Part shown: positions 1 through 7,423 of the stretch, piece after piece
Position numbering within the stretch: position 1 is the stretch's first letter
Layout of the letters: every line of letters starts with the position of its first letter
Assembly: GCF_026339735.1 (NCBI RefSeq)
Contig: NZ_JAPEQG010000001.1
Coordinates: forward strand, 3,100,001-3,164,000
Direction of reading: 5' to 3'
Length of the DNA: 64,000 bases
Origin: Streptomyces sp. NBC_01669
GTDB taxonomy: Bacteria > Actinomycetota > Actinomycetes > Streptomycetales > Streptomycetaceae
Made by a program: the position numbers and the translations under genes
The notes under the pieces: model-generated
Databases searched by the model: none
What the model was told of the DNA's origin: nothing
What the model saw: only the letters and a program-made list of their open reading frames with translations

Positions 1-922
1 CACGCTCATCGACGCCGCGACCGCACTGGTCACTGCCACCGCCTGCCTGGCCCTCTCCGGTCGGCGACTGCTGCCGTGGCGGCGCCGGGAGCGCGCGCCC
101 GAACTGGGTCCGTACGATGCGGCGTTTCTGGCGGGCGGACCGGAGCGGGTGGTGGAGGCGGCGCTCCACACCCTGTGGGGCAGCGACAACAACGTCGTGA
201 TCGGCTCGGGTGGGCGGCTGCGGTTGCCCGAGCCCTGGACGGAACCCGAGCATCCGGTGGAGCAAGCCGTGGTGGAGAAGTGGCGGACCTCCGGTTCCAC
301 GACCCCGACGCTGCTGCGGGTACGGGCGGTGCGGTCCGGGGCCGTACGCGAGATCGGCGACCGGCTCGTCCCGCACGGTCTGCTGATGGCCCCGCCACGC
401 GCCCTGGCCCGTCTGTACGCCGCACGTGGCCTGGTCGTCGTGGTGTGCAGCACAGCGGTCCTGGCCGCCTTCGCCGTCCCGCAGGGGCTGCGGCAGGCGG
501 CACCGTTCATCGCGGTGGGCGCCTGCTGTCTGGCCGTGCGGGTGCTGTGCCCGGCGCGGGGTCCGCTGACCCCGGCGGGCCGTCGCCGCCTCGCAGCGAT
601 GCGCACCGGCGAGCTGTGGGCATCGGCCGCGCTGGGGGCCGTGGTGTTCGACGGGCGCAGCGCGCTGCCGGGTGAGCGCCGGCGCTCTCGGCGGTGGGAC
701 GGGGGCGGGGGCCGTCTGCCGTCGGTGGGCCGGATGCTGATCAAGTACGGGAAGGCACTGGATTCGGACGACGACCGGAGCCCGGACAGCAGCGGCACCG
801 GCAGCGACCACAGCTCCTATGGATCCGGCAGCTCCCACGGCTCGCACGGCTCCTCGTACGACGGAGGAGGTCACCACCACAGCTGCGGCGGTGGCAGCAG
901 CTGTGGCGGCGGAAACTACTGA
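1..922 (+). CDS. TIGR04222 domain membrane protein (5' end outside window)
   Basis: About 306 residues are visible in frame 2, with the start lying upstream of the window. The piece opens in a hydrophobic segment, followed by the family-type stretch YDAAFLAGGPERVVEAAL. Two more membrane segments lie near residues 143-160 and 168-183. The C-terminus is a low-complexity Ser/Gly/His tail ending in two CGGG-type repeats. This is the layout of TIGR04222 proteins, Streptomyces membrane proteins of unknown function with similar Gly/Ser/Cys-rich ends. The His/Cys-rich tail could bind metal, but that is inference. The stop lies only about 10 bp before the stop of the convergent broken thioredoxin. Confidence 0.75.
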   Translation, partial: TLIDAATALVTATACLALSGRRLLPWRRRERAPELGPYDAAFLAGGPERVVEAALHTLWGSDNNVVIGSGGRLRLPEPWTEPEHPVEQAVVEKWRTSGSTTPTLLRVRAVRSGAVREIGDRLVPHGLLMAPPRALARLYAARGLVVVVCSTAVLAAFAVPQGLRQAAPFIAVGACCLAVRVLCPARGPLTPAGRRRLAAMRTGELWASAALGAVVFDGRSALPGERRRSRRWDGGGGRLPSVGRMLIKYGKALDSDDDRSPDSSGTGSDHSSYGSGSSHGSHGSSYDGGGHHHSCGGGSSCGGGNY

Positions 923-932
923 GCGTTGTGGC

Positions 933-1168
933 TCACACCTTTTCGAGCACGTCCTCCAGCTCCTGGAGGAGCCTGCGCTTGGGCCGGGCGCCCACCATCG
1001 ACTGCACCGGCTCGCCGGACCGGAACACCATCAGCGTCGGCATCGACAGCACTCCGTACCGGCTCGCGATCCCGGGGTTGTGGTCGACATCGAGCTGGAC
1101 GATCTTGATGCGCCCGGCCTCCTCGGCGGCGATCGCGCTGAGCACGGGGCGAGCTGGCGGCACAAGAA
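933..1168 (-). pseudogene. Truncated thioredoxin (active site lost)
   Basis: The last ~76 codons match the C-terminal two thirds of the intact thioredoxin at 9496-9840: VVQLDVD-, PTLMVFRSGEP- and GARPKRRLLQELEDV-type blocks. By hand alignment the DNA is about 89% identical over ~235 bp, with same orientation and same 3' boundary. Homology stops inside the codons for the WCGPC active site. One base is also missing just downstream of that point relative to the intact copy, so the frame is broken as well. An ATG at 1163 is available but would give a protein without catalytic cysteines. Upstream sequence switches to the DUF7848 gene, so this is the scar of a recombination or insertion event. Confidence 0.8.
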
Positions 1169-1453
1169 GTAGCCGAGCCCGGTCCCGGCAGCCGGAGAGT
1201 GATCAAGGCCAAGCGCACGATCCCGCGAGAGGACGCCGGTGGTAATGGGCAGCTCTCGGTACGCGTGATGGGAGGAGGTACGCCCCGAGTGCGAAAGAGC
1301 CCAGCTCTGCAGGGCGTCCCAGCCCTCCGCCGCAGAGGAGGACTCTCCGCAGACGACACACAGCATGGCGTACGTCTGAGGCTCGGCATCCCGCTCCTGG
1401 TTCGGCGCGAGGGTCCAGTGGACGTGCCTCACGATGGCCCGGGGTTCGCTCAT
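1031..1453 (-). CDS. DUF7848-like small protein with a chimeric C-terminus
   Basis: The protein starts MSEPRAIVRHV and contains a CVVCGESS motif followed by ALQSWALSHSGRTSSHHAYRE, typical of the small DUF7848 proteins found beside XRE regulators in Streptomyces. The first ~90 residues look genuine. After GTGLGYF the reading frame runs into the thioredoxin remnant out of frame and ends as an Arg/Ser-rich nonsense tail, 140 residues in all. The natural stop therefore appears to have been lost at the junction near 1168. The ATG overlaps the stop of the upstream 76-residue gene by 4 bases (ATGA), so translation is coupled. Function is unknown; the two cysteines suggest a small zinc-binding fold. 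Confidence 0.6.
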   Translation of the reverse strand: MSEPRAIVRHVHWTLAPNQERDAEPQTYAMLCVVCGESSSAAEGWDALQSWALSHSGRTSSHHAYRELPITTGVLSRDRALGLDHSPAAGTGLGYFLCRQLAPCSARSPPRRPGASRSSSSMSTTTPGSRAGTECCRCRR

Positions 1454-1680
1454 ACTCCGCGCCTGGAATCGGCGTTGAGTGCAGCAAGTCGTACAGTCAA
1501 CTCCTTGCGCAAGGAGAGCGCCTCGATGTCGTCCGGCTCGGCCTCCCACGACAGTCCGCCGCTGATCGGGCGGAGCTGGATGCACCCGCCGATGGTGCCC
1601 ATCACGACGCCGAAGCAGTCGGTCTTCGTGTCCCTGACTACCGCCCCGAAACGGGGGCCGGTCTGCTGGTTGTTCGCCAT
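1450..1680 (-). CDS. 76-residue conserved small protein of the XRE/DUF7848 module
   Basis: The reading is MANNQQTGPRFGAVVRD... with a VVMGTIGGCIQLRPISGG block, 76 residues. The alternation of short beta strands and glycines resembles a small SH3/Tudor-like barrel, but no named family can be assigned with certainty. It lies 94 bp downstream of the XRE regulator and overlaps the DUF7848 start, so the three genes form one transcription unit on the minus strand. Similar triplets of an XRE regulator and two small proteins occur many times in Streptomyces genomes, where the small proteins are thought to be partners of the regulator. A longer upstream reading frame exists but has no better start. 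Confidence 0.6.
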   Translation of the reverse strand: MANNQQTGPRFGAVVRDTKTDCFGVVMGTIGGCIQLRPISGGLSWEAEPDDIEALSLRKELTVRLAALNADSRRGV

Positions 1681-1774
1681 AATGAAGACGCTATGCGGGC
1701 GCAGTGTGCCGAACCATGCACGGTGCGTGGCACTCTCCCGGCTACCGGGTAGGAGGCACCACGCCCCGTAGTTG

Positions 1775-3007
1775 CTACCCGGCGATGCCCAGGTGAACTG
1801 CCATGTCACGCATGTCCGCGGTAAGGGTACGCTTCCGGCCGGCCAGGATGTCGCTCATGATGTAGCGGGCCATCTGCTGGTGCCTCAGCCACTCGGGAGA
1901 GGCCCGCCTGATCGTGTTCAGCTCGTCCATTGCGTCCTGGTGGGAGCCGAGCATCGCGTGGGCCCTGGCGACGTCGAGACGGTGCCGGTCCCAGTTGTTC
2001 GCGCTCGGTCGACCGAACTTCTTCAGCGCCTTGCGGCTCAGAGTTCCCTCATCGGCCCGACTGAGCACTCCGCGAGCGTCGCCGATGAGAGAGAGGTCCT
2101 CGATCGCCTTCATCTCGGCCGTGACAGGCCCGAAGGTGGTCCAGTGCTCCCGGAAGTCGATGTGTTCGACGTCCAGGGCCGAAGCTGCGGTCGTAGCCAT
2201 GCGCCGGGCCTCCTTGGCGGCCTCGAGGCGGTTGTTCCGCATGGCCGCTGCGGCTACGCGCTGGCAAAGCTCTCCCCAGACGGCGAGCTGGCCCGGCAAG
2301 GCATTGGACATACGCGGCTCTACCTCAGCGGCCGTAACGGTGGCCAGGCGTTCAGCTTCGTCAAACCTGTCCTGCCGCAGAAGGAGCCAGCCCATACCGA
2401 CGACCCCGGTGGCGGCAAGGAGGGTCTGCCCGGTCTCCCTGGCGTCCCTGATGCCTCGTGAGAGGGCGTGGTAGGCCATGTCGTAGCGCCGGACCTGGGT
2501 CAGGTACTTGCCCGTCAGGAGGAAGGCACTGGCCCTGACAATGGTGGCTCTCTGCCGCGGTTCCCCCGCGTCGCTGAGTACGACGGCGGCCTCGGCGGCG
2601 TGAAGGATACCTGGCAGGCGCTTCGCGACGGAGTCGTAGCGGTCGGCTTGGTAAAGGGCGTGCGAGTCGTCGATGTCCCGCTGAATGGAAGCGCGGCTGA
2701 CTGCCCCTTCAGGTTCTACGAGGACCTCGGAGAGACCGACCGGCGGCATGAGCGCGCGGCGAAGTTCCATGAGGCGGACGCTGTCACCTTCGTCCCCACG
2801 GACAGGCTCAGGAGCTGCGGTCTCGAAGAGGCTGGATGTGGTGGTGCCAAGTGCCCTGGCGAGTATGTGGAGTGTCTCGACCCGCACACTTCCGCCCTGC
2901 TCGGCTTTTCGAACGACACCCAGAGACAGGTCCGCCAGCTCGGCGAGTTGTTCCTGACTCAGGCCGGCGCGGCGTCGGAGGCTGCGAATGTTCCCGGACA
3001 GCGGCAT
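1775..3007 (-). CDS. XRE-family regulator with TPR-like C-terminal domain
   Basis: The 410-residue protein has an N-terminal helix-turn-helix at residues 5-60 (IRSLRRRAGLSQEQLAELADLS, VRKAEQG). About 330 helical residues with TPR-like character follow, including AYHALSRGIRDARETG and RLDVARAHAMLGSHQDAM. The start at 3007 has an almost perfect Shine-Dalgarno, GGGAGGTG, 6 nt before the ATG. Proteins of this layout in Streptomyces pair with one or two small downstream genes and act as accessory developmental or antibiotic regulators. The TPR part is expected to bind the partner or a peptide, but the ligand here is unknown. It is first in a three-gene minus-strand unit that ends at the thioredoxin scar. 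Confidence 0.8.
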   Translation of the reverse strand: MPLSGNIRSLRRRAGLSQEQLAELADLSLGVVRKAEQGGSVRVETLHILARALGTTTSSLFETAAPEPVRGDEGDSVRLMELRRALMPPVGLSEVLVEPEGAVSRASIQRDIDDSHALYQADRYDSVAKRLPGILHAAEAAVVLSDAGEPRQRATIVRASAFLLTGKYLTQVRRYDMAYHALSRGIRDARETGQTLLAATGVVGMGWLLLRQDRFDEAERLATVTAAEVEPRMSNALPGQLAVWGELCQRVAAAAMRNNRLEAAKEARRMATTAASALDVEHIDFREHWTTFGPVTAEMKAIEDLSLIGDARGVLSRADEGTLSRKALKKFGRPSANNWDRHRLDVARAHAMLGSHQDAMDELNTIRRASPEWLRHQQMARYIMSDILAGRKRTLTADMRDMAVHLGIAG

Positions 3008-3848
3008 GGAATCACCTCCCTTTGAGCGTACGCCCGTTGGGCTTGAAGAGGGAGCGCTGTCCGTTTCCGTTCGAAACACCTCCATAAGGGACCGAGAAGA
3101 AGACGGCAAGCCTGGTGAGACGGTCCCGGCCGGTTGCTGAATTCTGACCAACCGCGCTTGACCCCGGGCCCCATCAGCCGTAGACGCGACGCCCCGACCC
3201 TGACTCCATGTCCCTGCAGCGCCAACACGGCCTGCCGCTGGGAGACCTGGGAGGAGGCGAACAATGAGTCTGCGGTGAGAGGGGAGCCGTACGTCAGGCG
3301 GATGGCGACGACGACGATCGGCAGGCCATGCCGACAGGACGATATTCGATGGACGTCCCAGCAATTCAGTGACGTCGAGTTTCCAGCAGCAACACAACGC
3401 GGACTATCGGCCGAGAGCTTACGAAGTGCCACGACGGGCGGTGGCTGCTCCCGGCTCCGTCGGTCGAACAATTAGCCCGGAGCCGCCCCTGCGGCTCGAG
3501 ACCCGAGTCCCGGGCTTCGAGGGTCGGGGTTCGAGCTTCGGGACCGGTTGGTTCACTCTTTCGTGGGTACGAGGAGCGGGCTGGGCCCGACGCTTGAGCT
3601 TCGGGATCCGGGCATCGGGATCCGCGCTCCGGGATTCGAGCGCTCTTGGTTGACCGGTAGGTGAAAGAAGGGGGTTGGGAAATCCTCTTCGCCCTCCCTG
3701 ACCCGTCACGGCCAGCAAGTACGACTAATCCTGACCAGCTTGCAGCGCGCCACCGCGGCTGCTTACGGTGCCCACAACGAAACGACCCCGACGCGGTGTT
3801 AGCGCACCGGGCCGGGGTCTCACCCCAAGATCGACGGAGACCGATCCT
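3008..3848. other. 841-bp region without a convincing gene
   Basis: No frame shows a credible start, ribosome site and family match together. The segment holds the promoter side of the XRE regulator. It also holds a block at about 3490-3640 rich in imperfect copies of TTCGGGATCC/CTCGAATCCCGG-like words, and a strong hairpin at 3784-3819 just before the next gene. The repeat-like block is unlike the coding sequence around it and may be the relic of a non-coding or decayed element. Confidence 0.5.
3784..3819 (+). promoter_or_regulatory. Leader hairpin upstream of the winged-helix gene
   Basis: GACCCCG pairs with CGGGGTC, with an inner GGTG/CACC pairing around TTAGCG. The structure ends 29 nt before the GTG chosen for the next gene. 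Its place inside the leader rather than after a gene suggests attenuation or RNA stability control, though it could be a plain terminator protecting the gene from read-through. Confidence 0.4.
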
Positions 3849-4904
3849 GTGGCTACCGAGAACTTTAGCCCTGCCCTGCGTGCGCCCGCATCCTCGCGCC
3901 CGTACGCGAAAGCCAGCCGCGGCTACGGCAAGCGATCCGCACCGGACCAACACCCGGCGTGCGCCAACGACTTCATGCTGTTGCCCGAGCGGGAGCGCTA
4001 CATCGCCGGATACGTCGACCACCTGCCCGACGGTGCGGCCATGGACATCAAGTCGCTGACCAAGAGCGTCCCCCTGTACGGGCAGATGGCCGTCGGCACC
4101 GCCCTCAGGGCCCTGGGGGTGGCCGGTCACCTGCGGTACGCCCAGTGCCGGGTCGAGGAGCGCGGCCAGGTCCGCTGGGTCACCCGAACCTTCTGGTCCC
4201 GCACCGCCCGCGACAACGAATGGTGGGGCGCCTTCCTGGACGCCGAGAACAACCGAGCCACCCAGGAAGCAGCCGCAACAACCGCTCCCCAGCCGCCGCC
4301 CCGGGCACCCACGGAAACACCCGCTCCCCAGACCGACGCAGAATCACCGGCCCCCGTGACACCGGCCGAGCCCGCAACGCAGCCCGCCTCGCCCGCTCCC
4401 GTACCCGTCGTACCGCCGCAACGGGCCCCCGAACCGACCCCGGGGGACCCCTCACCCGCGTACCTCGCCCTGGCCCAACTGGGCCGAATCGAACCTCGCC
4501 TGCCCCTCTCCGCCGCCGACTGCGCCGCCCTGGAACCACTGGCCGCCCAGTGGTTCGCCCGTGGCGTGGACGCCGACTACCTCACCCACGCCCTCACTTC
4601 CGGCCTCCCCGCCCGGGTCGACTCCCCCATCGGCTTCGTACGCCGCCGCCTCAACGACAAGATCCCACCCGACCTGCCCACCACCCGGGCACCGGCCACG
4701 CCAGGTACTCCCGTCCGCCACCTGATGGTGGAATGCACCGAATGCGGCACACCCGGCCACCCCGAAGCACTCCCCGACGGCCTATGCCGCACCTGCCGCA
4801 CGTCCGACCCGGGCGCCGCAAGCGAGCAGGCCACCGGAGCCAACGCCGAAGACGGCGTCCGCGGCCTCGTCGCCGAACTCCGAGGCATGCTCAAGCGCCC
4901 CTGA
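3849..4904 (+). CDS. Winged-helix/HTH protein with C-terminal zinc ribbon
   Basis: From the GTG at 3849 (GGAGA about 9 nt upstream) the product has 351 residues. The conserved core ERERYIAGYVDHLPDGAAMDIKSL begins near residue 43, followed by a basic helical stretch ending RTFWSRTARDNEWW. This resembles a winged-helix DNA-binding domain. A Pro/Ala/Thr linker of about 75 residues follows, then a helical domain. The end carries a CTECG...CRTC pair of CxxC motifs that looks like a zinc ribbon. Such proteins are common in Streptomyces accessory regions and are usually labelled MarR-like; their targets are unknown. An earlier ATG at 3768 reads through the leader hairpin and is less likely. Confidence 0.7.
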   Translation: MATENFSPALRAPASSRPYAKASRGYGKRSAPDQHPACANDFMLLPERERYIAGYVDHLPDGAAMDIKSLTKSVPLYGQMAVGTALRALGVAGHLRYAQCRVEERGQVRWVTRTFWSRTARDNEWWGAFLDAENNRATQEAAATTAPQPPPRAPTETPAPQTDAESPAPVTPAEPATQPASPAPVPVVPPQRAPEPTPGDPSPAYLALAQLGRIEPRLPLSAADCAALEPLAAQWFARGVDADYLTHALTSGLPARVDSPIGFVRRRLNDKIPPDLPTTRAPATPGTPVRHLMVECTECGTPGHPEALPDGLCRTCRTSDPGAASEQATGANAEDGVRGLVAELRGMLKRP

Positions 4905-4985
4905 CACTCCCACACGCTGGCAAACGGCCATTGACGGCCGCCATGAGGCCGGGGCCGCCGCCTGGCCGGTCAGCGTCGCCAGGTG

Positions 4986-5051
4986 TCAGCTGACGGAGTC
5001 CATGAAGCTCAGCATCCGGCGGTTGATCTCCTCCGCGTGGTCGATCTGCAC
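4986..5051 (-). pseudogene. Remnant tail of an alpha/beta hydrolase-like gene
   Basis: Reading the minus strand gives VQIDHAEEINRRMLSFMDSV followed by a final Ser and a stop, with no coding sequence upstream. The piece looks like the last helix of alpha/beta-fold hydrolases, where a catalytic-His region is followed by H-x-E-E-x-N-R-x-x-L-x-F. Only about 21 codons survive, so the assignment rests on pattern alone. Confidence 0.4.
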
Positions 5052-5082
5052 TGTCGTTGAAAGTGAATGAAGCCAAGGCATC

Positions 5083-5445
5083 ATGGGCGGCATGCCGAAG
5101 AACCCGCCGGAGTCGATGCAGCACCACTTGCGCCGGCGCCTGAACGAGCACGCTCGCTCGCGCTGGCCGCAGCCGGCCGGTGCCGACGTGCACTTTCGCG
5201 CCGGATTCGCTTACGTCGCAGGGACGTTGCCCGGCGGTCAGGCCCTGCCACTGTGCCGTCTGCGCTTCGGCGGGGTCCTGCACACCTGGGGCTTCGCCAT
5301 CCACCTCGCCGGCCCCGACGGCTACCAGGACAACGTTCTGCCCAGCGGCTATCCCTCCGGATCACCGGAAGAAGCTCTCGACTGCGCGTGCGGCCTCTAC
5401 CTCAACGACCCGACCGTCTGGACAAACGCACCCTCAACGATCTGA
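5083..5445 (+). CDS. Conserved hypothetical protein (120 residues)
   Basis: The protein reads MGGMPKNPPESMQHHLRRRL and contains RFGGVLHTWGFAIHLAGPDGY and PEEALDCACGLYLNDPTVW. A basic N-terminal helix precedes a beta-rich body. The same layout is common in small uncharacterised Streptomyces proteins, but no function is known to me. A second in-frame ATG at 5092 (MPKNPP) is equally possible; the first has AAGG 7 nt upstream. It stands alone, followed by its own terminator hairpin, and sits among gene fragments in the thioredoxin-bracketed segment. Confidence 0.6.
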   Translation: MGGMPKNPPESMQHHLRRRLNEHARSRWPQPAGADVHFRAGFAYVAGTLPGGQALPLCRLRFGGVLHTWGFAIHLAGPDGYQDNVLPSGYPSGSPEEALDCACGLYLNDPTVWTNAPSTI

Positions 5446-5459
5446 CACGGCGCAGCACT

Positions 5460-5482
5460 AGACGGACCCGCACCGTCCGTCT
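5460..5482 (+). terminator. Terminator hairpin after the 120-residue gene
   Basis: An 8-bp stem AGACGGAC/GTCCGTCT closes a 7-nt loop, 15 bp after the stop codon. It is rich in GC without a U-tract, as usual for Streptomyces. Confidence 0.6.
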
Positions 5483-5638
5483 GTCTCCCGCTCTCCCGAC
5501 GGCCCCGCGGCGGACATCCTGCGCGGCCGCCCCGACTCCGACACGGAGCACCGGAACGGCCAGGCCGGCCAGCCGCCCCCAGACCGCGCCGCTCCGGTCA
5601 GTCGAATCTGTCCCTCAATCCACGCAAGGACGACCGAG

Positions 5639-7423
5639 ATGATTCATGGACCAGACCTGCCCGCAGGTGCGCGCCGGGTCCCCTACAAGGACCCGGGCCT
5701 CCCGGATCACCGGAGTCCCCTGCGGTTCCTGTGGTGGCTGACGAAGAGTCAACGCAGGCGGGTGCTCCTCGGCGCCACATGGGGCAGCACGTGGATGTGC
5801 GCGCTCATGCTTCCGCCGTACCTGATGTCGAAGACGATCGACGACGGGCTCAGGGCCCGGGACACTGGGGCCCTGCTTCTCTGGATCGGTGCCGTGGTCG
5901 TCACGGGGGCCGGGATCGCGATCGTCGGCATCCTGCGGCACCGCACCATGACGCGCATTCGCGTGGACGCGGCCTACCGGACGGTCCAGGTCGTCACGCG
6001 CCACGTCACCCGGCTGGGATCGACGCTGCCCCGGCAGGTGTCCGCGGGTGAGCTCGCGCACCTCCAAGCCGGTGACATCAGCAGGATCGCCCAGACACTG
6101 ACCGTCACGGGTCCCGGCGTGGGGGCGGTCCTCGCCTACGTCGCGACCGCCGTCCTACTGTTTCGGATCTCCGCCGTCCTCGCCCTCGTGATCCTTCTCG
6201 GTGTCCCGGCCCTGGCCCTGACGGTGGGCCCCTTGCTGGGGAAGTTGCACGGCGCCGAAAGCCGCTACCGGGAGGACCAGGGAACCCTGACCTCGCTCGC
6301 CGGCGACATGGTGGCCGGTCTGAGCGTCCTCAACGGGATCGGCGGCAAGCGCATGTTCGCCGGACGGTACCGGGAACGCTCCCAGGCCCTCGTCCCGCTC
6401 GGATATCGCGTTGCCGCCATCACCAGCTGGGTCCAGGCACTCACCGCCTGCCTTCCCATGGTCTTTCTCGCCGTCGTGACGTGGATCAGTGCGCGGATGG
6501 CGGCCAGCGGGGCCATCACCGTCGGCGAACTGGTGGCGGTCTACGGATACGTCGCCGCCCTGCTGGTGCCCGTCTCGTTCTTCATCGAAGGGGCGGACGA
6601 TCTGCCGCGCGGGCTCGTCTCCGCACGGAGGGTGGTCGACATCCTGGCGCTCGCCCCGGCCCCCGAGGAGCACCGGACCCGGCTCGACCCGCCGGACGCC
6701 CCCAGCACGTTGCACGACCCCACGTCGGGCCTGGTGATCGACCCAGGCAAGGTTACGGCCCTGGTCGGTGCCCGCAGCGACGAGCCACGCGCAGTGGTGG
6801 ACCGGTTGGCCGGCTACACGGACTCCGACGTCTCCTGGGGCGGGACCATGCTGTCCGACTGGGACCGCACCGCTCTGCGACGCCACATCCTCCTCGCCGA
6901 CAACGACGCCTACATGTTCGCGGGGCCCCTGCGGACTGTCGCATCCGGCCGCACCGAACACTCCGACGATGAAGTCCGGCGAGTGCTGCGCGCCGCCGCC
7001 GCGGAGGACATCGTCGAGGCACTGCCCGACGGGCTCGACAGCCGCCTGGAGAACCAGGCCCGCAACGTCTCGGGCGGGCAACGTCAGCGGTTGCGGCTGT
7101 CCCGGGCCCTGCTCGCGGATCCGGCGGTGCTCCTGCTGGTGGAGCCGACGTCCGCACTGGACGCGCACACGGAGGCGACCGTCGCCGCCCGCGTGGCAAG
7201 GCATCGCCGTGGGCGTACGACCCTCGTCGTCAGCACCTCACCCCTGGTGCTCGGTCAGGCCGACGAAGTCGCCTACCTCGTGGACGGGAAGGTACGGGCG
7301 ACCGGCACACACGGTGAACTCCTCGCCAGTCAGCCCGAATACGCGGCGCTGGTCTTCCGAGGCAGCACCGAGATACACGGCGAAGCCGCCGTGGCGCAGC
7401 ACGTGGAAGGAGAGTCCCGATGA
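5639..7423 (+). CDS. ABC exporter half-transporter A (degenerate Walker A, intact signature)
   Basis: The 594-residue protein has six predicted membrane helices over residues ~40-320 and a C-terminal ATPase domain. The ATPase is odd. The P-loop region reads ALVGARSDEPRAV, lacking the GxxGxGK(S/T) lysine. The Walker B aspartate is Val (VLLLVEPTSALD, glutamate kept). The switch histidine is missing (VVSTSPLVLGQADEV). The ABC signature VSGGQRQR is intact. This subunit is therefore expected to donate its signature motif to the partner's ATP site but not hydrolyse ATP itself. Its stop overlaps the start of the second subunit (ATGA), so a heterodimer is near certain. The cargo is unknown; no peptide precursor or modifying enzyme is next to it. 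Confidence 0.85.
   Translation: MIHGPDLPAGARRVPYKDPGLPDHRSPLRFLWWLTKSQRRRVLLGATWGSTWMCALMLPPYLMSKTIDDGLRARDTGALLLWIGAVVVTGAGIAIVGILRHRTMTRIRVDAAYRTVQVVTRHVTRLGSTLPRQVSAGELAHLQAGDISRIAQTLTVTGPGVGAVLAYVATAVLLFRISAVLALVILLGVPALALTVGPLLGKLHGAESRYREDQGTLTSLAGDMVAGLSVLNGIGGKRMFAGRYRERSQALVPLGYRVAAITSWVQALTACLPMVFLAVVTWISARMAASGAITVGELVAVYGYVAALLVPVSFFIEGADDLPRGLVSARRVVDILALAPAPEEHRTRLDPPDAPSTLHDPTSGLVIDPGKVTALVGARSDEPRAVVDRLAGYTDSDVSWGGTMLSDWDRTALRRHILLADNDAYMFAGPLRTVASGRTEHSDDEVRRVLRAAAAEDIVEALPDGLDSRLENQARNVSGGQRQRLRLSRALLADPAVLLLVEPTSALDAHTEATVAARVARHRRGRTTLVVSTSPLVLGQADEVAYLVDGKVRATGTHGELLASQPEYAALVFRGSTEIHGEAAVAQHVEGESR

Noticed and set aside
933..1163. A functional second thioredoxin
   Set aside because: Both active-site cysteines are lost and the frame is shifted relative to the intact copy.
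1031..3007. Toxin-antitoxin pair
   Set aside because: The XRE protein is a 410-residue TPR type and the small proteins match a known regulator-partner module rather than toxins.
3784..3819. tRNA or small structured RNA gene
   Set aside because: The hairpin is isolated; no cloverleaf, anticodon or CCA context can be built.
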